Shown in pieces: positions 8,391 to 15,470 of a DNA stretch of 17,057 nt. Numbering within the stretch: position 1 is the stretch's first letter; the number at the start of each line of letters is the position of its first letter. The notes under the pieces are model-generated. The model did not search any database. It was not told the DNA's origin and saw only the letters and a program-made list of their open reading frames with translations. Source of the stretch: an uncultured Dysgonomonas sp. (GTDB lineage: Bacteria > Bacteroidota > Bacteroidia > Bacteroidales > Dysgonomonadaceae); the NCBI GenBank assembly GCA_945292135.1, contig CALYRA010000004.1, forward strand, positions 1-17,057, read 5' to 3'. The translations under genes were made by a program, and so were the position numbers.

Positions 8391-9325
8391 TTATTTTGTC
8401 AGATTGCTATCAATTAGTTCATTTATATTGAATGAATTATCTATCAGCTTACGATCCGCCAGCCATTTTATTACAGCCTGTAAATCACTGTCCGATATAG
8501 TAAGAGGTTTGGCTTCAGTATAGGCAGGAATCTCCACTTGTTCGATAAGAGCCTGGGGAAATCCCAAATCTTTTGTTAAAATATCCCTTATATCTTCTAT
8601 GGAATGAGTCCGAAGGTATTCCGCTCCATCATTATAAGCAGCATACATTTTCTTAATATTCTCAGATTTATTTTCAATTGCTTTTTCGGTGAACCCCATT
8701 CCTGTAACTGTATATCCTAAGCTGTCCATAGAAGCGATTAATTTACAATTATCATTTTTTGCAATCAAGGCAAATGGATTTGGCAAGCCTGTCGCATCAA
8801 TTTTGTTGTTCCGCATCATTTCAAGTCGTAGGGGAATTTTGTTTACTTCTATTTTCTGAACATCATTTTGATTCAATCCGACGCTTTGTAAAGCCATATC
8901 TACACAGAAGTCTATGACAGTATTTTGAGAAACGGCAATTTTTTTTCCTTTTAGTTCTGATAAATTGTTTACCCCGGATTCACTTCCCGCAACTATATAG
9001 AATGGAGCTTGGCATTTTGATGTTAATTTTAATTTAAATCCGGCAGCGTTTACAAGTGCTGCGCTTGTATAATCAGTTACAGTTCCATCCACTACGCCGC
9101 TTTGTATTGCGGCGTCCGCTCATTTGCCGATAAAAACTTCTGGATTTTAACTGTAATACCATGTTTTGTAAAATATCCTTCACGTTCAGCCACAGCTAAA
9201 GGTAAATAATCCATTGAGGACATAACTCCGAAAGTAATGCTTTCTTCATTTTTTTTATTTGAAGAACAAGAAGAAATAAGAATAATAATGCCTAATAATA
9301 TAAAGGGCACATTGAAACGTTTCAT
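8391..9325 (-). pseudogene. Substrate-binding lipoprotein of the ABC importer, frameshifted
   Basis: Two abutting frames encode one protein. The first (9325 down to about 9117) starts MKRFNVPFIL, has a lipobox ending ISSC with Cys20, and continues as an NMT1/TauA-like binding protein (FGVMSSMDYLPLAVAEREGYF) to NER. It then slips to a stop at 9092. The second frame resumes VDGTVTDYTSAAL and runs to 8391. Adding one G at the GG at 9117-9116 reads NERDAAIQSGVVDGTVTDY with no gap, giving about 311 residues, a normal length. The rest of both halves looks intact, so this is either a recent one-base deletion, a phase switch, or a sequencing error in a G run. The product would be anchored outside the inner membrane and hand ligand to the permease. 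It is the first gene of the operon, divergent from the TonB receptor. Confidence 0.9.
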
Positions 9326-9443
9326 AATTTAAAAATATACGGTTTGACTTGTAAAATTACAGGAAATATGTGAGAATAGTTTATTCAACATTAAAAAGAA
9401 TTGAAGCTTTTTGTCCAATTTTGTAAAAAATAGAATTTATGGC

Positions 9444-9493
9444 ATCACTATTTGTTGTGATTTTTGCCTCTTAAAATAACAATAAATAGTGAT
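9444..9493. repeat. 15-bp inverted repeat upstream of the TonB gene
   Basis: ATCACTATTTGTTGT (9444-9458) pairs with ACAATAAATAGTGAT (9479-9493), with one G-U-type position and a 20-base loop. The right arm abuts and overlaps the candidate -33 box of the receptor promoter, an operator-like position. A related repeat (arms containing AATAAATAGTGA or AATAAATAATGA) recurs after the receptor gene at 12030-12081. Confidence 0.75.
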
Positions 9494-9523
9494 TGTATCC
9501 GAGTTCTGGGATAATGACCTTTG
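9492..9523 (+). promoter_or_regulatory. Candidate promoter of the TonB receptor gene
   Basis: ATTG (9492-9495), 20 bases, then GACCTTTG (9516-9523): each box differs from the TTTG / TAnnTTTG consensus by one base. Transcription would begin near 9529, about 40 bases before the ATG. The same arrangement, with identical spacing and the extended GATTGTA start, recurs at 12079-12110. The imperfect boxes next to an inverted repeat suggest a regulated promoter. Confidence 0.5.
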
Positions 9524-9569
9524 CGCTTTAAAACTATAACATTATTAAATAATAAAAACACTTTTTAGT

Positions 9570-12017
9570 ATGCTAAAGAAATTTTCTTTATTGGCTATAT
9601 TTATATTTATTAATATATACTTCGTTATAGCTCAATCTTCAATAAAAGGTAGAGTTTTAGATGAAAAAGGAGAGCCTTTGATTGGTGCATTAGTCGTATT
9701 AGACGGAACTCAGCGTGGAATTCAGACTGATGAAGACGGACGTTTTAGCTTTCAAGACTTGGAACGTAAAGTTTTTGATGTGAAAGTCACTTATGTAGGA
9801 TATTTAGATAACATAAAAAAGGTAGATTTAACCAATACTTATGAAGCTAAGCTGACCTTTTCAATGATATCAAATAATAATCTTAGTGAAGTTGAGGTTT
9901 TTGGAGAACGTTATCGACAACCTGAAAAGCTGGATGCGATAACACGTATGCCATTACGTCCAAGTGAACAGATACAAAGTATATCCGTTATATCGGATAA
10001 AGTAATATCAGAACAGGGTGCATTGACTGTTACGGATGCTATTCGTAATGTTCCCGGGGTAACGCTTTTTGGTTCATATGGAGGAATAAGTGAAAGTATG
10101 TCGATACGTGGTTATCGTGGCGTGCCGGTTTTGAAAAACGGTGTAACTCAGGATTCTGATTTTCGTACAGGCTCTATAGTCTCAGACATGCAAGGTGTAG
10201 AAAGTATTCAGGTAATAAAAGGATCGGCGGCTGTAACTCAAGGAATTGGAGATGGACTGGGTAGCCCGGGTGGAGTTATTAATGTTGTTACTAAAACACC
10301 TAAATTTATAAATCGTAACGAAGTTGCCATTCGTACAGGTAGCTGGGGGCAATTCAGACCGACATTTGATATACAGCAAGTATTGGATAAAAACAGAACA
10401 GTCGCAATGCGTCTTAACGGAGCATTTGAACGTTCGGATGGCTTTAAAAAGATAACTAAAAGCGATCGTACTTATATCAATCCATCTTTGGTGTGGAAAC
10501 CGAATGATAAAACGACCATCACATTAGAAATGGATTACCTTAATGAAAATAAGACTCCTGATCGTGGAACTGTCAACTTACAAGGCGATAGTGTTTGCAA
10601 CCTATATAAAATGCCTCATGATAGATTCTTAGGATTTTCATCAGATAACGCAAATACTAAAGTTACTTCTTATGCTGCGCGAATAGAAAGACAGTTAGCG
10701 GATAAAATCAGCTTGAGAGCAGCATATTTCGCATCTCAATATAAGACAGATGAAACAGGCGCAAATATTAGAGCTGACAAAAAAAAGCAACATTTGCCCG
10801 AAAGAAATAGAACCCTTGCGCGTTCATTCCGAGATGACAAAAACTCTACTATTCAATTAGATTTGGTTGGGCGTGATATAATGACAGGACGTTTAAAACA
10901 TACATTTCAGATTGGATTCGATTATAAGGAGACAGATCTTCATGCCATTTCATATACATTCAAAGAAAAAGTGAAAACTGCTTCAGGTAAAGATTCAACA
11001 ATAAACTCTCCGATTATAGATATTATTGATGTAACAAAACCAATCAATAATACAATACCAGATAATAAAAGAAATTTTTCTTTTGGTATAGATCCGGGTG
11101 GTGAGGAATCCAGCACTAAGCATAGTTATGGCTGGATGGCTCAGGAAGTTTTAACAGTCAATAAATATCTGAAAGCTATTTTAGGCGTTCGTTACAGTTA
11201 TCAAGTAAGTGAAAGCAGCAAAAAAATAACAGGTAAAGTGACTGGGGATGCATGGGATCCAATGTTTGGAATAATGTTATCACCTGTTAAAAACATCAAT
11301 ATGTTTGGTTCATATACAACGACTACAAGTCTAAGAACTGCTGCTCAATTAAATGAAAATGGAAAAACGTTAGGCGCTTCACGTTCTAAGCAATGGGAAG
11401 TAGGTATCAAATCAGATTGGTTGGATAATCGTTTACGTTTCAACTTTACATATTTTAATATTCTGAATTCTAATACTTCCTATGCCGTATATGATGGCAC
11501 GGGAAAGAATATTTTACATTATGGAAATGCAGGAGATTTGCGTCGTGATGGAATAGAGGTTGAGCTTTCGGGACGTATATTAGAAAATTTACAGCTAATG
11601 GCAGGTTATTCTTATACCAATCCTCGTTTCAAAAATAGTCCGGCTTACAAAGAGGGATCTTCTCCAATCAATACAGCGAAGCACACAGCTAATGGTTGGG
11701 TTTATTATTATGTGAATAAAGGAGCATTAAAAGGTCTTTCTGCAGGTGTAGGCGCTTATTATGTTGGCAAACGTCCTGTTAATGATTATACAATTAAGGT
11801 TTTTCAGCATAACACGACTCCAAATTTAAAACCGTTTGACATGCCAAGCTATATTACATTCAATGCTCAATTGGCGTATTCATACCAGAGATTTACTGCA
11901 CGGGTATTCTTCAATAATATTTTTGATAAGATCGGGTATAATTCATATTACCGTGGTGGTTATATTAATCAAATTGATCCGCGCAATTTTGCTGGATCGA
12001 TAGCTTATACTTTCTAA
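9570..12017 (+). CDS. TonB-dependent outer-membrane receptor, siderophore-receptor type
   Basis: An 815-residue outer-membrane receptor. A signal peptide ends after VIAQ (about residue 22). A carboxypeptidase-regulatory-like beta domain follows (about 24-100, IKGRVLDEKGEPLIGALV), then a TonB-box-like stretch LSEVEVFG (105-112). The plug domain (about 132-244) contains SIRGYRGVPVLKNG and VIKGSAAVTQGIGDGLGSPGGVINVVTKTP, the pattern of FhuA/FecA-like siderophore receptors. The remainder is the barrel, ending in RNFAGSIAYTF with the terminal Phe used for outer-membrane assembly. There is no SusD partner, so glycan uptake is unlikely. The divergent NitT/TauT-type ABC operon suggests that both work on the same small ligand. 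TonB receptors paired with such ABC systems are known for sulfur compounds in pseudomonads, but ligand identity here is not determined. Confidence 0.93.
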   Translation: MLKKFSLLAIFIFINIYFVIAQSSIKGRVLDEKGEPLIGALVVLDGTQRGIQTDEDGRFSFQDLERKVFDVKVTYVGYLDNIKKVDLTNTYEAKLTFSMISNNNLSEVEVFGERYRQPEKLDAITRMPLRPSEQIQSISVISDKVISEQGALTVTDAIRNVPGVTLFGSYGGISESMSIRGYRGVPVLKNGVTQDSDFRTGSIVSDMQGVESIQVIKGSAAVTQGIGDGLGSPGGVINVVTKTPKFINRNEVAIRTGSWGQFRPTFDIQQVLDKNRTVAMRLNGAFERSDGFKKITKSDRTYINPSLVWKPNDKTTITLEMDYLNENKTPDRGTVNLQGDSVCNLYKMPHDRFLGFSSDNANTKVTSYAARIERQLADKISLRAAYFASQYKTDETGANIRADKKKQHLPERNRTLARSFRDDKNSTIQLDLVGRDIMTGRLKHTFQIGFDYKETDLHAISYTFKEKVKTASGKDSTINSPIIDIIDVTKPINNTIPDNKRNFSFGIDPGGEESSTKHSYGWMAQEVLTVNKYLKAILGVRYSYQVSESSKKITGKVTGDAWDPMFGIMLSPVKNINMFGSYTTTTSLRTAAQLNENGKTLGASRSKQWEVGIKSDWLDNRLRFNFTYFNILNSNTSYAVYDGTGKNILHYGNAGDLRRDGIEVELSGRILENLQLMAGYSYTNPRFKNSPAYKEGSSPINTAKHTANGWVYYYVNKGALKGLSAGVGAYYVGKRPVNDYTIKVFQHNTTPNLKPFDMPSYITFNAQLAYSYQRFTARVFFNNIFDKIGYNSYYRGGYINQIDPRNFAGSIAYTF

Positions 12018-12029
12018 AGATAAATAAGG

Positions 12030-12081
12030 AATCGCAATAAATAATGAATATCTTATACGAAAATCACTATTTATTGCGATT
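12030..12081. repeat. 18-bp inverted repeat after the TonB gene
   Basis: Bases 12030-12047 pair with 12064-12081 with a single mismatch and a 16-base loop. The core resembles the repeat at 9444-9493 (ATCACTATTTATTG versus ATCACTATTTGTTG). As RNA it could end the receptor transcript, though the following tract GTACTTTTGAT is a poor T run. As DNA it sits directly against the promoter-like pair at 12079, as the other copy does at 9492. Confidence 0.75.
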
Positions 12082-12110
12082 GTACTTTTGATATATTATT
12101 AAGACCTTTG
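12079..12110 (+). promoter_or_regulatory. Promoter-like pair matching that of the TonB gene
   Basis: ATTG (12079-12082), 20 bases, GACCTTTG (12103-12110). The extended left element GATTGTA and the right element are identical to those at 9491-9523, at the same spacing, while the spacer sequence differs. It would start transcription near 12116. Confidence 0.4.
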
Positions 12111-12115
12111 GAGAG

Positions 12116-12205
12116 TAATCAGTTGATTTAAAAATTGATAGTTACATAACTTTGATGATAGTTTCCGGTGTTCTGATGGGTAATCACGACACCGGTTTAT
12201 TTTTA
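12116..12205 (+). ncRNA. Possible small RNA of about 90 nt
   Basis: Inferred only from a promoter-like pair (12079-12110) placed upstream of a strong intrinsic terminator (12165-12205), with no open reading frame between. It matches no RNA family I know. If real, it would share its control sequences with the TonB receptor. The alternative is that this is simply receptor 3' untranslated sequence with the true terminator. Confidence 0.3.
12165..12205 (+). terminator. Strong intrinsic terminator
   Basis: CCGGTGT (12165-12171) pairs with ACACCGG (12189-12195). Inside, TGAT (12174-12177) pairs with ATCA (12183-12186) around a GGGTA loop. The tail is TTTATTTTTA. This is the most GC-rich stem in the intergenic DNA. 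It ends either the receptor mRNA or the proposed small RNA. Confidence 0.85.
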
Positions 12206-12289
12206 TCCTTTAATACCCCCTGTTGCCTTGATTTATATGTAAAGATCATTAATAATACCCTTTATTAAATGGTTTAAAACAAAAACATA

Positions 12290-12297
12290 TATCTTTG
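12290..12297 (+). promoter_or_regulatory. -7 element for the DUF4834 gene
   Basis: TATCTTTG is an exact TAnnTTTG match 29 bases before the ATG at 12327. No TTTG is present at the normal -33 distance, so only the downstream box is supported. Confidence 0.45.
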
Positions 12298-12326
12298 TGT
12301 TATTATAAAAATACTGTTAATGAGGT

Positions 12327-12584
12327 ATGTCTAAGTTCATTGTATTGATATTAGTATTTTTAATTGTTATAATTTTCGCATTGAAGTTTTGCCTTTCCCT
12401 TATAAAGGGTTCTGCAAAAATATTCAAAATGGGGGAGTATAATGATAGAAATACGAAAAGGCAAAATAATAAATATTATCACAAAAATTATGAATCGCAG
12501 TCAACTAATAATACAGGGAAAAAATTTTCTAAAGAAGAAGGTAAATATGTTGACTATGAAGAAATAAAAGAAGAAAATTACTGA
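12327..12584 (+). CDS. DUF4834-like small membrane protein
   Basis: This 85-residue protein has one strong N-terminal membrane helix (about 4-28, starting KFIVLILVFLIVIIFALKF). A polar Asn/Lys/Tyr-rich linker follows, then an acidic tail (EEGKYVDYEEIKEE). The plan of helix, polar linker and a D/E-x-G-x-Y-V-D-Y/F-E-E motif fits the Bacteroidota family I know as DUF4834, with no known function. A four-codon frame (ATG AGG TAT GTC TAA) starts at 12320 and overlaps the real start, which could dampen initiation. It converges on the DUF4026-like gene and overlaps its 3' end by 7 bases. Confidence 0.75.
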   Translation: MSKFIVLILVFLIVIIFALKFCLSLIKGSAKIFKMGEYNDRNTKRQNNKYYHKNYESQSTNNTGKKFSKEEGKYVDYEEIKEENY

Positions 12585-12596
12585 TTTTCTTCTTTT
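12566..12596. terminator. Bidirectional terminator inside overlapping 3' ends
   Basis: AAAAGAAGAAAAT (12566-12578) pairs perfectly with 12584-12596 around a 5-base loop that holds parts of both stop codons. The left arm codes for the acidic tail of the DUF4834 protein, and the right arm for the C-terminal EENQ of the opposite gene. Each strand reads A-rich then T-rich arms, so it can end both transcripts. Confidence 0.65.
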
Positions 12597-13966
12597 ACTT
12601 TTATTGTTAATTGGTAAATCGTATCAGGCGTATATGTCATTTCAGGAGCATAAATAATCCAATCGGTTAACAATTCGAAAGGATATGTTCTTACGTCTCC
12701 TTCATTCAATTTAGCAATCCAATACGGTTGATTTAATAATTTACCTTTTATTTCATTGCCATTAATAGATAAGACCTCAAACCAAAGATGTTCTTTTTCA
12801 TCACCTGTTTCATCATTATTGCTTGTATCTATAGCTAACCCGAGTTTTACCAAAAACTCCCAATCAGCTTCCTGTTTCTTTTTCTTATTAAATATTTTTT
12901 TTATAAAATTCTGTTTTTGCTGGATATTTTGCTTGTCATAGAATGTGTCCTTGAAAAGATTGAAGCGTTCTTTAGCCAATGCACTCATCCTATTGGTTTC
13001 TTGATTTGTAATATAATATATTGGATTTACGGACAAAGTCGGAGTATATATTTCGGGTGAAATCATATTTCCGTCTTCTACAGCAAATAAAACGCCTGCC
13101 GGATCACTATGTACATTATCTTCGCCCTCGCGGTCTTCCAATCCTCCCAAAAGATCTTTAGGGAAATCTTTTAAGACTTCTTCCCATCTTAACCAACATA
13201 AATTGATTCCCATTCCATCATATCCTATCATAAAACGCTCACGTTCTTTTGCTGGATCGGATAGAAATTTTTTTATGGTCATATTGATCAAAACATTCAT
13301 TTGTTCATATCCTTTCATGGAAATATTCAACATTTCCAATTCAACAGAACCACAACGTTGTAATCCATGTGTATGAAACCAACATTTAGAATCTTCACCT
13401 TTACTATCGTCATAAACGCAATGCAAAGTATATAAGTAGTCCGGAGATGGTGGTATTGGCGATTCCGCAGTCATCTTTAGCCAATATGGCGATAATAGGC
13501 GATAGGACATGAAATCGATGACTAAACAGGCATTAGGGACAATTGTATATAATAATTTCAGTTGTAAATGGAATGATGAAATATTATCTTCCCCAAAGTA
13601 CATAGATACTGCGATACAGTTTTCTTGTTCTAAAGCAATTCTTAGAGATTCTTCATCAATATTGTTGGCAAAACCATATTTTTGCAAATGTAAGTCAGTA
13701 GCTTTTAATGAATAAATTTCAATTTCGAATTTTTCATTCAAATATTCAACCACAGCTTTGCTGTCAATTTCGTTTATTGATACATTATCATTTTTATTAT
13801 TAACTTCTTCAAATGATAACAATTTAAAATCTTTACTTTTTGAAAGAGCAACTTTTATATTGGAAACGGATAAAGCAAAACCTTTTTCACGAGGAATAAT
13901 TGCCATGTTCGATTCCATACTAATTTCGTTTTCGAGTAGTAATTTATATTTCTCAGTGTTATTCAT
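12578..13966 (-). CDS. DUF4026/DUF2314-like protein of unknown function
   Basis: A 462-residue soluble protein without a signal peptide or membrane helix. The large N-terminal part (about 1-350) has the look of the DUF4026 family: a mixed alpha/beta region, MSYRLLSPYWLKMTAES near 153-169, and CWFHTHGLQRCG at about 194-205, where two histidines and two cysteines stand close together. After a Lys-rich linker (about 340-360) the last 100 residues (LWFEVLSINGNEIKGKLLNQP...ELLTDWIIYAPE) resemble DUF2314. Both assignments are from memory of family patterns, and no activity is established. It has its own probable promoter (minus-strand TATCTTTG, 14017-14010) and is divergent from dnaN. Confidence 0.7.
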   Translation of the reverse strand: MNNTEKYKLLLENEISMESNMAIIPREKGFALSVSNIKVALSKSKDFKLLSFEEVNNKNDNVSINEIDSKAVVEYLNEKFEIEIYSLKATDLHLQKYGFANNIDEESLRIALEQENCIAVSMYFGEDNISSFHLQLKLLYTIVPNACLVIDFMSYRLLSPYWLKMTAESPIPPSPDYLYTLHCVYDDSKGEDSKCWFHTHGLQRCGSVELEMLNISMKGYEQMNVLINMTIKKFLSDPAKERERFMIGYDGMGINLCWLRWEEVLKDFPKDLLGGLEDREGEDNVHSDPAGVLFAVEDGNMISPEIYTPTLSVNPIYYITNQETNRMSALAKERFNLFKDTFYDKQNIQQKQNFIKKIFNKKKKQEADWEFLVKLGLAIDTSNNDETGDEKEHLWFEVLSINGNEIKGKLLNQPYWIAKLNEGDVRTYPFELLTDWIIYAPEMTYTPDTIYQLTIKVKEENQ

Positions 13967-14009
13967 ACTTATTTGTCAGTTGCAATTTTAAACACAAATT
14001 TAGAAAAAT

Positions 14010-14017
14010 CAAAGATA
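14010..14017 (-). promoter_or_regulatory. -7 element for the DUF4026-like gene
   Basis: TATCTTTG on the minus strand, 44 bases before the ATG at 13966, matches TAnnTTTG. The -33 position lacks a clear TTTG. Confidence 0.45.
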
Positions 14018-14139
14018 TAAAAGGTCTTTTAATCTTGGTAAAAAAACGTTGTTTAATTGTATTTTAAAGTTCTGATAAAGAAACTGGACGATGAAATATT
14101 TCACTTATCAACAATTTGAATACTGTACATGATTATATA

Positions 14140-14172
14140 TTTGTTATGTTATAATATTTTTCTGTATATTTG
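14140..14172 (+). promoter_or_regulatory. Promoter of dnaN
   Basis: TTTG (14140-14143), 21 bases, then TATATTTG (14165-14172), a full match to the Bacteroidota housekeeping consensus. The expected transcription start near 14178 leaves a leader of about 43 nt. Confidence 0.7.
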
Positions 14173-14220
14173 CTTTATTAAATAAATCAAAAGTTTAAAA
14201 ACCAAAACATAAGATAGAAT

Positions 14221-15345
14221 ATGAAGTTTGTGGTATCTAGCACAGCATTGCTTAGCCATTTACAAGCTATAAGCAAAGTAATAAATTCGAAAAATACATT
14301 ACCTATTCTGGACTGTTTCTTACTTGAATTGAAAGGTAACACTTTGTCGCTTACGGCTTCAGATGCAGAGACCCGATTAGTTACTTCGATTGAAGTTCAA
14401 GATTCTGACGGCGATGGAAAATTTGCAGTTAATGCCAAAAATTTATTGGATCCGCTCAAAGAGCTTCCTGACCAACCTTTGACTTTTGAGATAAATGATG
14501 AAAATTTGGAAACATTTATTTATTTCCACAATGGTAAATATAATTTTGTCGGACAGAATGGAGAAGAATATCCGCAACCTAAAGAATTGAAAGATTCTGC
14601 TATTAATTTTACTATTGATCCGCAAATACTTTTTTCAGGAATTAACCGAAGCTTATTTGCCAGCGCGGATGATGAACTTCGACCAGTTATGAATGGCGTG
14701 TACTTTGATATTACACCAGACGATTTAACATTTGTAGCGTCAGATGGACATAAATTAGTTCGTTGCAAAACTTTAGCGGCGAAAGGTAGTGAAAGGGCAT
14801 CGTTTATCCTTCCCAAAAAACCTGCAAATTTACTTCGTGCTATTCTGCCTAAGGAGTCCGAAGCAGTAGAAATAAAGTTTGATGAAAATAATGCTTATAT
14901 AAAGATGTCAGGATATACAATGACTTGCCGTTTTATTGAAGGTCGTTATCCAAACTACAATTCCGTTATTCCTCAAAACAATGAAAATAAGGTTGTTCTT
15001 GAACGCCAGACATTTTTAAATGCGCTTAAACGCGTATCTGTCTTCTCCAATCAAGCAAGTAATCTTATCAAACTTCAACTCTCAAACAATAATATTATCG
15101 TATCGGCACAAGATATTGATTTTTCAACAGCAGCTGAAGAAACAATTCCATGTCAATATGCCGGTACTTCAATGAATATTGGATTTAAATCAAGTTTCTT
15201 GATAGAAATTTTGAATAATATACCTTCAGCAGAGATTTCACTTGAATTATCTGATCCTTCCCGTGCCGGATTAATCATTCCACAAGAAAATGAAGAAAAT
15301 GAAGATCTGTTGATGTTGCTTATGCCAATGATGTTAAATGATTGA
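14221..15345 (+). CDS. dnaN: DNA polymerase III beta subunit (sliding clamp)
   Basis: This 374-residue protein is the dimeric ring that tethers the replicative polymerase and other enzymes to DNA. The three clamp domains (about 1-125, 126-245, 246-374) are complete. Recognisable stretches are NTLPILDCFLLEL (25-37), the central-domain SADDELRPVMNGVYFD, ASDGHKLVRC, and GRYPNYNSVIP. The C-terminal LLMPMML corresponds to the MPMRL tail that lines the peptide-binding cleft in E. coli beta. The ATG lies just after a good promoter, and a terminator follows. dnaA is not visible nearby, so this is not the classical dnaA-dnaN pair. The DnaQ-like exonuclease downstream is a common Bacteroidales neighbour. 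Confidence 0.97.
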   Translation: MKFVVSSTALLSHLQAISKVINSKNTLPILDCFLLELKGNTLSLTASDAETRLVTSIEVQDSDGDGKFAVNAKNLLDPLKELPDQPLTFEINDENLETFIYFHNGKYNFVGQNGEEYPQPKELKDSAINFTIDPQILFSGINRSLFASADDELRPVMNGVYFDITPDDLTFVASDGHKLVRCKTLAAKGSERASFILPKKPANLLRAILPKESEAVEIKFDENNAYIKMSGYTMTCRFIEGRYPNYNSVIPQNNENKVVLERQTFLNALKRVSVFSNQASNLIKLQLSNNNIIVSAQDIDFSTAAEETIPCQYAGTSMNIGFKSSFLIEILNNIPSAEISLELSDPSRAGLIIPQENEENEDLLMLLMPMMLND

Positions 15346-15367
15346 TAATTAGATGAAGCAATTGAAG

Positions 15368-15397
15368 AACCCCGCATATATTGTGGGGTTTTATTAT
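15368..15397 (+). terminator. Intrinsic terminator of dnaN
   Basis: AACCCCGCA (15368-15376) pairs with 15382-15390 (9 bp, one G-U) around a 5-base loop, followed by TTTATTATTAT. It starts 22 bases after the dnaN stop. Confidence 0.85.
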
Positions 15398-15439
15398 TAT
15401 AGAAATATAAGATTATAAGAGAAAATCCAAAGTAAACCT

Positions 15440-15447
15440 TAACTTTG
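15440..15447 (+). promoter_or_regulatory. Possible -7 element for the exonuclease gene
   Basis: TAACTTTG fits TAnnTTTG, 23 bases before the ATG at 15471. No -33 TTTG is seen. Because a terminator separates this gene from dnaN, a separate promoter is expected here. Confidence 0.4.
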
Positions 15448-15470
15448 TCCTGAAAAAATAGTTTAGAAAT

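Larger units (their letters stand above)
9326..9569. promoter_or_regulatory. Shared regulatory region between the ABC operon and the TonB gene
   Basis: This 244-base gap separates two divergent transcripts. On the receptor side it holds an inverted repeat (9444-9493) and a promoter-like pair (9492-9523). On the ABC side, a minus-strand TATATTTT near 9351-9344 is a one-mismatch -7 candidate without a matching -33 box. I see no intact TPP or cobalamin riboswitch and no clear Fur box. Confidence 0.5.
12018..12326. other. Intergenic region with repeat, promoter-like pair and terminator
   Basis: This 309-base stretch between the TonB receptor and the DUF4834 gene contains no convincing reading frame. 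It holds the inverted repeat at 12030-12081, the promoter-like pair at 12079-12110, a possible small RNA ending in the terminator at 12165-12205, and a -7 element at 12290-12297. Confidence 0.6.

Noticed and set aside
8391..9092. A separate 233-residue gene beginning at an internal ATG/GTG-like start
   Set aside because: It lacks a signal peptide and the N-terminal lobe, and it joins the preceding frame exactly when one base is added. It is the second part of a frameshifted gene.
9498..9530. Partial likeness to the end of a TPP riboswitch (CTGG..ATAAT..CC...GCG)
   Set aside because: The conserved CTGAGA element and the outer stems are absent upstream, and the spacing is wrong. The likeness is limited to a few bases.
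14105..14113. TTATCAACA upstream of dnaN, similar to a DnaA box
   Set aside because: It differs from TTATCCACA at an important position and is single. There is no cluster or AT-rich unwinding pattern beyond the general composition, so no origin is claimed.
14443..14816. Minus-strand frames inside dnaN
   Set aside because: Antisense shadows of a conserved gene, with no independent support.
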